This document shows, piece by piece, positions 57,557 to 64,000 of a stretch of 64,000 bases of DNA. Each line of letters starts with the position of its first letter. Position 1 is the stretch's first letter. The position numbers and the translations under genes were made by a program. The stretch lies in assembly GCF_024345835.1 (NCBI RefSeq), contig NZ_JAGQBW010000002.1, forward strand, positions 124,001-188,000, written 5' to 3'. The notes under the pieces are model-generated. The model searched no databases, was not told the DNA's origin, and saw only the letters and a program-made list of their open reading frames with translations. This stretch comes from Synechococcus sp. HJ21-Hayes. Lineage in GTDB: Bacteria; Cyanobacteriota; Cyanobacteriia; PCC-6307; Cyanobiaceae.

Positions 57557-58909
57557 GTGTCCCTCCGGATCCTGCTGGTTCGCCACGGCCTGAGCAGCTT
57601 CAATCTCGAGCACCGCATTCAGGGTCGCGACGACCTCTCCTCCCTCACCGATGAGGGCGTAAGGCAGGCCCTGGCCACCGGTGAAGCTCTGCGGGATCTC
57701 CCGATTACGGCGGCCTACAGCTCTCCGCTGCGCCGCGCCAAGGACACCGCTTCAGCCCTGTTGGCGGCCCAGGGCGGCGGGCTCACCGCCCAACTGGACG
57801 ACGATCTGCTGGAGGTGGATCTGGCCCCCTGGAGTGGTCTGCTGGGCACCGAGGTGCGCGAGCGTTTTCCCCAGGAGCACCGCCTCTGGCGCCAGCATCC
57901 TGAGCAGCTGATCCTGCAGCGCTCCGATGGCGGTAGCTATGCCCCCATCCAGGAGCTGATGGAGCAGGCGGGCCGTTTCGTAAACAAGCTGCTGAAGAGC
58001 CACGACCCTGCCTCCAGCCAGCCGCAGACCGTTCTGGTGGTGGGGCATAACGCCATCCTGCGCTGCCTGCTGCTCACCCTGCTGGGTTTGCCAGCCAGCG
58101 GATTCCGGCGCCTGCGCGTGGAGAACGCCTCCCTCTCGGTGCTGAACCTCACCACGGGCGACGCCGGTGGCATGGCGGTGCAGATCGAATCGCTCAACGG
58201 CACCAGTCACCTCCACTCCGCGGTGTGCGCCAGCACCCTGCCCGCCAAGGCCCACGGCCCCCGGCTGCTGTTGGTGCGCCATGGCGAAACCGACTGGAAC
58301 CGCCAGGGCCGCTTCCAGGGTCAGATCGACATCCCCCTCAACGAAAACGGGCGGGCCCAGGCCGCCGCTGCCGGTGCATTCCTCAAGGCGGTGCACGTCG
58401 ACCGGGCCTACACCAGTTCCATGGCACGGCCCCGCCAGACGGCGGAGGGCATCCTGCAGCACCATCCCGGGGTGCCCCTCACCAGCGTGCCCCACCTGGT
58501 GGAGATTGGTCACGGGGAGTGGGAAGGACGGCTGGAGGAAGAGATCTCCGCCACCTGGCCAGAATTGCTGGCCGATTGGAAACGGGCACCGGAGACGGTG
58601 CAGATGCCTGCGGGCGAAACCATTCACGACGTGTGGGATCGCTCGCTCAAGGGCTGGCACACCATCGCCGCCAGCCTGCATCCCGATGAAACTGCCCTGG
58701 TGGTGGCCCACGATGCGGTGAACAAGACCATCCTCTGTGCCCTATTGGGGCTCAGTCCGGCGGACATCTGGGCGGTAAAGCAGGGGAATGGCGGTGTCAC
58801 CGTGATTGATTACCCCCACGGCCCCGATGAGCCTCCCGTGGTGGTCTGCCTGAACCAGACGGCCCATCTTGGGGGCGTGCTCGACCGCACCGCCGCCGGC
58901 GCCCTCTGA
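57557..58909 (+). CDS. Double histidine phosphatase (phosphoglycerate-mutase-like)
   Basis: 450 aa from GTG 57557. Two consecutive histidine phosphatase domains: ILLVRHGLSSFNLEHRIQGRDD (N-terminal) and LLLVRHGETDWNRQGRFQGQIDIPLN (from residue ~230). Each has a second His: VVVGHNAILRCLLL and VVAHDAVNKTILC. Both catalytic sets look intact. Related cyanobacterial double-domain proteins include a metal-independent phosphoserine phosphatase, but broad phosphatase activity is all that can be said. A DHO-like gene follows 13 nt later. Confidence 0.87.
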   Translation: MSLRILLVRHGLSSFNLEHRIQGRDDLSSLTDEGVRQALATGEALRDLPITAAYSSPLRRAKDTASALLAAQGGGLTAQLDDDLLEVDLAPWSGLLGTEVRERFPQEHRLWRQHPEQLILQRSDGGSYAPIQELMEQAGRFVNKLLKSHDPASSQPQTVLVVGHNAILRCLLLTLLGLPASGFRRLRVENASLSVLNLTTGDAGGMAVQIESLNGTSHLHSAVCASTLPAKAHGPRLLLVRHGETDWNRQGRFQGQIDIPLNENGRAQAAAAGAFLKAVHVDRAYTSSMARPRQTAEGILQHHPGVPLTSVPHLVEIGHGEWEGRLEEEISATWPELLADWKRAPETVQMPAGETIHDVWDRSLKGWHTIAASLHPDETALVVAHDAVNKTILCALLGLSPADIWAVKQGNGGVTVIDYPHGPDEPPVVVCLNQTAHLGGVLDRTAAGAL

Positions 58910-58922
58910 CCCCCTGCCCGCC

Positions 58923-60194
58923 ATGCGCAGCCGTTTTCTCCAGGGTGTTCAGCTGCTGGCGGGCCCCGGCCAGGCCCCCCGCCGGGCCGATGTGTTGCTG
59001 GAGAACGGCACAATCGCGGCCCTTGATGCGGCGGCGACTGAGCGCGCCGGCGGCCTGGGGCTAACGCCGATTCAGGCCGGAAACTGGTTGCTGGCGCCTG
59101 CGCTGGTGGACCCCCATTCCGAGCTGGAGGATCCCCACAGCGGTGGTGCCGAAACCCTGGCCTCGCTGGAGCGTTCCGCCCTCGCGGCCGGGTATGGCAC
59201 CGTGGCCCTGCTGCCGCGAGCCCGCACTTGGCGTGATCGCCCGGAATGTCTGCACCTTGCGGGGGCCTTGGGGCTGCGCTTGCTGCTCTGGGGCAGCTTC
59301 AGTCGCGCCGGACGTGGTGAGGAGCTGGCCCCCCATGCTGACCAGTTGGCCGCGGGAGCCGTGGGGCTGGCCGAGGGGCCGGAGCTTCCGCCCCTGACCC
59401 TCCTGGAGCGGGGGCTGCAGCTGGGTGAGATGGGCGCCGCTCCCGTGCTGATTGCAGCGCGCGACGCCAGCCTCAGCCAGCAGGGCTTTGTGCGGGCGGG
59501 GGTGGAGGCCCTGCGGGCGGGCTGGCCCATGGATCCGCCCCTCAGTGAAAGCCTGCCGCTGCAAAGCCTGCTCAGCCTGGCGCGGCTGTTCCCGCAGCGA
59601 CGGCTGCAGTTGATGAATGTCTCCACAGCCCAGGGTCTGGCCGAACTTGGCCAGTGGGCAGGCCCCCAACGCCCCCAGGCCACGGTGTGTTGGTGGCATC
59701 TGCTGGTGGATAGCGGCAGCCTCGATCCCCTGGCAGAAGGCTGGCGGGTGGTGCCGCCGCTGGGCACCCCGGCCGACCGCGAGGCCCTGATCGCCGGCCT
59801 GGCCTCTGGACTGATCACGGCTGTGGCGGTGCACCATGTGGCGCTCGATCCGGAGGAGCAGTTGCTGCCCCTGGATCAACGCAAGCCTGGGGTGGCAGGC
59901 CACCGTTTTGTGTTGCCAAGCCTCTGGGCTGAACTGGTGCAGCGCCGGGGCTGGAGCGTGGAACAGCTGTGGCAGGCCCTCTGTTTCGGCCCGGCTGAGC
60001 TGCTGGGCCTCCATGCCCCCAGCCTCGCCTCCGGTAGTGGTGATTGGATCCTGTTTGACCCCCAGCAGGAGTGGCATCCCTCCCAGGACCCCCACGCTCC
60101 GCTGGCGGCTAATCAGCCCTTGGCAAGCCAGCCGCTCCGGGGCCAAGTGCTGGCCACAGGCCTCAGGGCTGGCCTGTGGCGCGGGGCGGACTGA
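58923..60194 (+). CDS. Dihydroorotase-like amidohydrolase lacking HxH
   Basis: 423 aa. Amidohydrolase/dihydroorotase-type fold: RADVLLENGTIAAL, LLAPALVDPHSELEDPHSGGAETLASLERSALAAGYGTVALLPRA. In active dihydroorotase the segment reads DPHVHFREPG; here residues 63-67 are DPHSE, so the second metal His is replaced by Glu and the Arg is missing. Likely no metal-dependent hydrolase activity; a structural partner role for aspartate transcarbamoylase (as pseudo-DHO proteins have elsewhere) is plausible. 3' end overlaps lepB by 32 nt. Confidence 0.8.
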   Translation: MRSRFLQGVQLLAGPGQAPRRADVLLENGTIAALDAAATERAGGLGLTPIQAGNWLLAPALVDPHSELEDPHSGGAETLASLERSALAAGYGTVALLPRARTWRDRPECLHLAGALGLRLLLWGSFSRAGRGEELAPHADQLAAGAVGLAEGPELPPLTLLERGLQLGEMGAAPVLIAARDASLSQQGFVRAGVEALRAGWPMDPPLSESLPLQSLLSLARLFPQRRLQLMNVSTAQGLAELGQWAGPQRPQATVCWWHLLVDSGSLDPLAEGWRVVPPLGTPADREALIAGLASGLITAVAVHHVALDPEEQLLPLDQRKPGVAGHRFVLPSLWAELVQRRGWSVEQLWQALCFGPAELLGLHAPSLASGSGDWILFDPQQEWHPSQDPHAPLAANQPLASQPLRGQVLATGLRAGLWRGAD

Positions 60195-60945
60195 CGCTGG
60201 TCAGAGGGTCGGCGCTGCCCAACGGCCCAGCGGTGTTGAGGGGCCAGAAGCGCCAGAAGGCCCGGCCGATCACTTCGCTCTCTGGCAGGAAGGGGCCTCC
60301 GGGCCAGAAGCGGCCATCCCAGCTGTTGGCCCGGTTGTCCCCCAGGGTGAGCACGTGGCGGGGCGGCACCACGGCATTGAGGCTGCGGCAAGGCCCCATG
60401 CCCTGGTTGTCCACGGGGCAGTAGTTGGTGACATAGGGCTCGTTCAGCTTCTGCCCGTTCACGCTCACTTCGCCACGGGGGTTCACCACCACGCGATCAC
60501 CGCCCACGGCCACCACCCGTTTGATATAGGCGTCGCAGGCCGGCTCCTGCAGGCCTGGCAGCCCATTGATCAGCGGCAGGTTCACCACGAGGCAGCGCAA
60601 TGGCCCGGCCTGGTGGTTCACTTTCAGCACCGGATCGAAGTGATGGGGGGCGTGGAACACCACGATTTCACCCCGCTGGGGAGGGCGGCTGCGGTAGGTG
60701 AGCTTCTCCACCAGCAGGCGGTCCTGCAGCTGCAGCCCTGGCAGCATCGAGCCCGAGGGGATGAAGCGCGCCTCCAGCAGCAGTTGGCGGATGCCCAGGG
60801 CCACGGCGAGGGTGATCACCACCCCCCGCCAGAACACCCACGGACTTTCCGGCGGAGTTGATGACTGATCGTTCTCGCTCAAGGGTTGCCGGTCCGGCCT
60901 TGGGTTCAGTTGGGGCAGATTAGGGCTGCTTGTGGCGCCCTCCAT
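60163..60945 (-). CDS. lepB: Signal peptidase I
   Basis: 260 aa. Cuts signal peptides outside the cytoplasmic membrane. One helix (VVITLAVALGIRQLLL), catalytic Ser66 in PSGSM, Lys142 in YIKRVVAVGGD, and GDNRANSWDGR. The start ATG shares CATG (60943-60946) with the start of the next, divergent gene, so at least one start may be wrong. A long C-terminal tail ends with Ser/Thr-rich residues. Confidence 0.93.
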   Translation of the reverse strand: MEGATSSPNLPQLNPRPDRQPLSENDQSSTPPESPWVFWRGVVITLAVALGIRQLLLEARFIPSGSMLPGLQLQDRLLVEKLTYRSRPPQRGEIVVFHAPHHFDPVLKVNHQAGPLRCLVVNLPLINGLPGLQEPACDAYIKRVVAVGGDRVVVNPRGEVSVNGQKLNEPYVTNYCPVDNQGMGPCRSLNAVVPPRHVLTLGDNRANSWDGRFWPGGPFLPESEVIGRAFWRFWPLNTAGPLGSADPLTSVSPPRATGQP

Positions 60946-62416
60946 GGTTCGACCCCGCTGGTTCGCCTCCCAGAGGGCCCAGGCGGGCAGTGGATGGCGC
61001 CATTGGGACCGGTTCGTGGCGGTGTGGGCCGGCGTGAACCTGGTGTGGGTGGCCTTTGACCTCACCTACCTGCCCCTGCGCACCTTCTGGCTGCAGCGCA
61101 ATCTCACCCCGCTCCCCTCGGTGCCCCTGGTGATTCCCCTCACCCTGCTGCCCGATATCACGCCCCTCTACGACCCCGTGAAGGGGATTGAGCCCCACCG
61201 CGAGACCGAGGCCTACCTGGCCAGCTTCCGCCGCCTCGACCAGGCCCTCCAGGCCGGTGAATCTGTGGCCAGCGTGGCACCCCTGCGCCGCCGCCAAGTG
61301 CTGCTCACCGAGCAGCTGATCAACGAGAACCCCTTTCTGGGTTCCGGCAATGCCGGAACCCTCGAGAAGATCAAGAACCGCCTGCGGCAGCGGGCTGGGC
61401 TCGACTCCGCCAAGCAATCGGCGGCGGTTCTGCTGGGGGACCGATGGCTGACCAGTCACCCCTGGCAGCAAGAGCGTCGCTTCTGGCAGCAGCAGGTACT
61501 GCCCCTGGTGGCCACCAGCTACTGGCGCTCCATCGATGAAAACGGCCGCCCCTCCGATCATTTCTGGCGCTTTGATCTAGCCCTGTTTCAGAGCGTCTTC
61601 GCACTGGACATCCTGCTTCGGGTTCTGCGGCTGCGGCGCCGTTTCCCGGGATTGAGCTGGAGGGATGCCCTGCTGCGGCGCTGGATCGATCTGCCTCTGC
61701 TGCTGCCCGTCTGGCGCTGGTTGCGCCTGGCCCCTGTGGTGGAGCGCCTCAGTGGCGCGGGCCTGATCAACGTGGAGCCTTTGCGGGCCGCCGTTAGCCG
61801 GGCAGTGGTGTCGCTGTTGGCCCTGGAATTGTTTGAGGTGCTGGCCCTGCAGTTGGTGGACGGCACCCAGTCGCTGCTGCGCTCACCCCAGTGGCCCCGC
61901 TGGATCCGCAGCCTGCGCAGTCACCAGAGCGTCAGCCTCAATGACGAGCGAGAGCTGGTGGAGCTGTTGCGCCTGTGGGGTCCGATGGTGCTGGGCCAGG
62001 TGGCGCCACGGCTCTCACCGGAACTGCAGTCAGTGCTCGGCCATGCCCTGCAGCAGAGCATGCGTGATCTGCCCGGTGGCGCTGTGATGCCGGCCGCCTT
62101 GAGCCGCCAGTTGGCCAGTGGTGTGGTGGACAGCCTGATGGAACTCTCGCGCAGCACGGCCGATCGCCTGGCCCAGCACGACAGCCGCCAGGTGGAGCTG
62201 CTGCAACGCTTCGGTGATCGCTTCTGGGAGGAACTGGCCCTGGCTCTGGAGCGGGGCGGCACACTGGAGCGCAGCCAGCAACTGCTGTGCACGCTGCTGC
62301 AGGAACTCAAACTCACCTATCTGGCCCAGGTGAATCGGGCCGGCATCGACGCTCTGATGGACGAGCTCGACGATCTGACCTCGCCGGCGCCGGTTTCAGC
62401 CCAGCAGGAGCGCTGA
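60944..62416 (+). CDS. Large membrane protein of unknown function
   Basis: 490 aa from ATG 60944. One helix (WDRFVAVWAGVNLVWVAFDLTYLPL) near the N-terminus; a soluble loop with RETEAYLASFRRLDQALQAG; then FQSVFALDILLRVLRLRRR and WIDLPLLLPVWRWLRLAPVVERL as a possible helical pair with many Arg, reminiscent of voltage-sensor-like segments, followed by a mostly helical C-terminal domain. No family recognised. Start overlaps lepB's start. Conserved role in cyanobacteria is likely but unproven; structure and partner remain open. Confidence 0.7.
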   Translation: MVRPRWFASQRAQAGSGWRHWDRFVAVWAGVNLVWVAFDLTYLPLRTFWLQRNLTPLPSVPLVIPLTLLPDITPLYDPVKGIEPHRETEAYLASFRRLDQALQAGESVASVAPLRRRQVLLTEQLINENPFLGSGNAGTLEKIKNRLRQRAGLDSAKQSAAVLLGDRWLTSHPWQQERRFWQQQVLPLVATSYWRSIDENGRPSDHFWRFDLALFQSVFALDILLRVLRLRRRFPGLSWRDALLRRWIDLPLLLPVWRWLRLAPVVERLSGAGLINVEPLRAAVSRAVVSLLALELFEVLALQLVDGTQSLLRSPQWPRWIRSLRSHQSVSLNDERELVELLRLWGPMVLGQVAPRLSPELQSVLGHALQQSMRDLPGGAVMPAALSRQLASGVVDSLMELSRSTADRLAQHDSRQVELLQRFGDRFWEELALALERGGTLERSQQLLCTLLQELKLTYLAQVNRAGIDALMDELDDLTSPAPVSAQQER

Positions 62417-62764
62417 CCACTCCTCAGGCTTGAACCCCACCAGCACTTGGCCGGAGCCGGTGAGGGCAAAGGGACGCTTGATCAGCTTGCCATCGGCCGC
62501 CAAAGCCGCCAGGGCCTGCCCATCGTCCATGGCCGCCACGGTGGCCGATCCCAAAGCTCGGTAGCTCTGGCCGCTGGTGTTGAACAGGCGCTTGCGCCCC
62601 ACCGCCGCCAGGGCCAGCTTCAGGTCTTCCAGGCTCGGAGGGGTGCTGGTGATATCCAACAGCTCGATACCACTAGAAAGACCCTGCTGGTCAAGCCATT
62701 GCAGGGCCTTACGGCAGGTGCCGCACTTCGGGTAGCTGTAGAGGCGCAGAGGCGCTGGACTCAC
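62396..62764 (-). CDS. Spx/ArsC-like thioredoxin-fold protein
   Basis: 122 aa. Spx/MgsR/ArsC family: LYSYPKCGTCRKALQWLDQQG with CxxC at 14-17, then ELLDITSTPPSLEDLKLAL and LIKRPFALTGSGQVLVGFKPEEW (the conserved RP near residue 100). Could be an arsenate reductase-like or a redox-controlled RNA-polymerase binding protein; sequence alone does not decide. Overlaps the 3' end of the preceding gene by 21 nt and lies against fdx, starting 4 nt inside its stop, which suggests co-transcription. Confidence 0.82.
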   Translation of the reverse strand: MSPAPLRLYSYPKCGTCRKALQWLDQQGLSSGIELLDITSTPPSLEDLKLALAAVGRKRLFNTSGQSYRALGSATVAAMDDGQALAALAADGKLIKRPFALTGSGQVLVGFKPEEWSALLLG

Positions 62765-63120
62765 TTGCCGATCAGAGCTTTGAGGGCACCCACCAGGCTG
62801 TTCGAACCCTTGCCAACGCCGCCTTGGGGGCGGGTGCGCACGGTCACGTCGCCATTCACGCTGGTGCGGCAGCTGAGGCGGTAGTTGGCGGGGCGATCGG
62901 CCAGATACACCTGCTCCACATCGCTGCGAGGTGAGAGGTTCTGCATCCCTTCCACCACTTCAACGACACAGGTGCCGCATTGGCCTACGCCGCCGCAGTT
63001 GTTGAGATTGTTCAGGCCCTTGTAGGGGTTGATCCCGGCATCGAGAGCAGCCTTGCGTAGGTTCGCCCCTTCAATGCAACCGACCTGCTGGCCTTCCTGT
63101 TCGAAACGGATGGTGGGCAC
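62761..63120 (-). CDS. 2Fe-2S ferredoxin (extended)
   Basis: 119 aa. [2Fe-2S] cysteines Cys42, Cys48, Cys51 (NNCGGVGQCGTC) and Cys84 (RLSCRTS), the adrenodoxin/plant-type pattern. About 20 residues longer at the C-terminus than photosynthetic ferredoxin, with KGSNSLVGALKALIGK. Electron-transfer role; partner unknown. Paired with the Spx-like gene. Confidence 0.88.
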   Translation of the reverse strand: MPTIRFEQEGQQVGCIEGANLRKAALDAGINPYKGLNNLNNCGGVGQCGTCVVEVVEGMQNLSPRSDVEQVYLADRPANYRLSCRTSVNGDVTVRTRPQGGVGKGSNSLVGALKALIGK

Positions 63121-63226
63121 GGTCGGAAGGGGATCACGGCGCCGACCAACTTACCTGCTTGGCGGCTTCTGCCGCCCACTTTTGGGGGCGGCTGCAACGG
63201 ATTGCAGCCCTAGCTCGCTGCCTAGC

Positions 63227-63925
63227 ATGGGCGTCTCTGCAGTGCCACAGGTGAATCCAGCGGGCTACGACCGGATCCAACGCCAGTTGATCCCCGGATA
63301 CAGCAGCCTGGCGCGGCTTGGCGTAGCGCTGTTGGCGGCCTCGCCCCTGGCCAGTGCCCCAGGCTCCGAGGTGCTGGTGGCCGGCTGTGGCACCGGTGGC
63401 GAGTTACTGGAGGCGGTGGCCCAGCGGCCCGATTGGCACCTCACCGCCCTGGATCCCAGTGCCGACATGCTGGCGGAGGCCCAGCACCGACTGGAGGGCC
63501 AGGGGCATGTCAGCTGGCGACAGAGCACCGTGGAGGCCCTGGCCGAGGACCAGGCCAGCACAGCCCGTTTCGGCGGTGCCCTCTCCGTTCTGGTGTTGCA
63601 ATCCCTTCCGGATGACGGCCGCAAGCTGGCGTTCCTCTCGGCCCTGGCCGCCAGCCTCCAACCCGGCGCTCAGTTGGTGCTGGTGGATCTGATGCAGGCC
63701 TCATTGCCCTCCCTGGAGCAGCAGGTGAGCACGGCCTGGCTTGGCTTCCAGCGGGCCAGCGGCCTGCAGGCCCCTGAGGCAGAGCTGGCACCCCTCACCC
63801 AGGGTCTGCATCCCATCGGCCTGGCCCGTCTCACCAGCCTGGTGAACGCTGCCGGTTTCGGCGACCCCGCCCGCATCTTTCAGGCCCTGGGCTTCGAGGG
63901 GTTCCTGCTGCAACGCCGCAACTGA
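63227..63925 (+). CDS. Class I SAM-dependent methyltransferase
   Basis: 232 aa from ATG 63227. SAM motif I VLVAGCGTGGELLEAV, acidic LTALDPSADMLAEAQHRLEG, motif II/III FGGALSVLVLQSLPDD and GAQLVLVDLMQASLP. Methylates an unknown small molecule or protein. Longer frame upstream would overlap the ferredoxin gene; ATG 63227 is preferred. Stop is 4 nt from that of the convergent gene at the right edge. Confidence 0.85.
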   Translation: MGVSAVPQVNPAGYDRIQRQLIPGYSSLARLGVALLAASPLASAPGSEVLVAGCGTGGELLEAVAQRPDWHLTALDPSADMLAEAQHRLEGQGHVSWRQSTVEALAEDQASTARFGGALSVLVLQSLPDDGRKLAFLSALAASLQPGAQLVLVDLMQASLPSLEQQVSTAWLGFQRASGLQAPEAELAPLTQGLHPIGLARLTSLVNAAGFGDPARIFQALGFEGFLLQRRN

Positions 63926-63929
63926 GGCC

Positions 63930-64000
63930 TCAATCCCCGCCGCTGGCCTGGCCGGCCGCGGCGATGCAGTGCTCGAGCAGGGCAGGCACAGCATCCGCAT
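63930..64000 (-). CDS. Unidentified gene, C-terminal 23 residues only
   Basis: Entering from the right edge, the last codons read ADAVPALLEHCIAAAGQASGGD followed by TGA at 63932-63930. The coding frame continues beyond the window, so the product cannot be named. It is convergent with the methyltransferase. Confidence 0.45.
   Translation of the reverse strand, partial: ADAVPALLEHCIAAAGQASGGD

Noticed and set aside
63171-63192. GCCGCCC...GGGCGGC hairpin upstream of the methyltransferase
   Set aside because: Short GC stem with T's only in the loop and located upstream of a gene start; no terminator or regulator assignment is justified.

Overview
The window is chromosomal DNA of a GC-rich, unicellular alpha-cyanobacterium of the freshwater/brackish Synechococcus-Cyanobium type. 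Evidence: photosystem I psaM, both the dark-operative (chlN, chlB, chlL) and light-dependent protochlorophyllide reductases, the alkane pair ADO/AAR, ferrochelatase with a C-terminal chlorophyll-binding-type tail, a cyAbrB regulator, Tab2/Atab2 and CRR6 photosynthesis-assembly proteins, a Tic22-like protein and a DUF4278 protein. Genes are tightly packed, frequently overlap by 1-70 nt, and no transposon, prophage or CRISPR array is visible. The species assignment is inference.

Layout. 1-8.2 kb: end of a fluoride channel gene, two small conserved genes, then a nitrogen block with two different ammonium transporters (the second directly followed by a PII/GlnK-type regulator with an altered T-loop), interrupted by two tandem zinc-ribbon membrane mini-proteins and a P2-type Ca2+-like ATPase. 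8.3-13.9 kb: a potassium block (KimA-like importer, DUF2062 protein, CNNM/CBS protein, KtrB and KtrA). 14.0-20.5 kb: chlorophyll and photosystem block (chlN-chlB-chlL, por, an FtsB/DivIC-like protein, the 34-aa psaM, CRR6). 20.5-24.6 kb: TauE exporter, lipoate-ligase-like protein, site-2 protease with a CBS-like tail, trpF, a secreted protein. 24.6-29.1 kb: a leftward cluster ado-aar-accA-SDR-folE, joining hydrocarbon formation to fatty-acid precursor supply. 29.2-37.0 kb: creatininase-like protein, rps1-type S1 protein, tab2, pgeF, a divergent photolyase, cyAbrB, and a FAD dehydrogenase. 37.2-42.7 kb: MBL protein, PEP synthase, periplasmic-binding-like protein, Tic22-like protein. 42.4-46.7 kb: leftward hemH-M23 peptidase-ilvB-SNase-like-small membrane protein. 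46.9-52.1 kb: orphan tyrosine recombinase, cobO, SDR, pyrH-frr and a geranylgeranyl-reductase-like flavoprotein. 52.1-57.5 kb: leftward CPBP protease, FtsL-like protein, ftsI, transaldolase with C-terminal EF hands, cNMP-domain protein. 57.5-64 kb: double histidine phosphatase, dihydroorotase-like protein lacking the metal HxH, lepB, a large unknown membrane protein, Spx/ArsC-like protein, ferredoxin, methyltransferase.

Most of the window is housekeeping. No clearly new defence, mobile or biosynthetic system is seen. The features most worth following are regulatory or architectural: a hairpin that abuts and may hide the start of a 77-aa gene (497-538), a PII paralogue without modifiable T-loop residues, an acetolactate synthase with an appended zinc ribbon, a transaldolase with an EF-hand pair, a 12-bp perfect dyad in the cyAbrB leader, and candidate FtsL and FtsB analogues.
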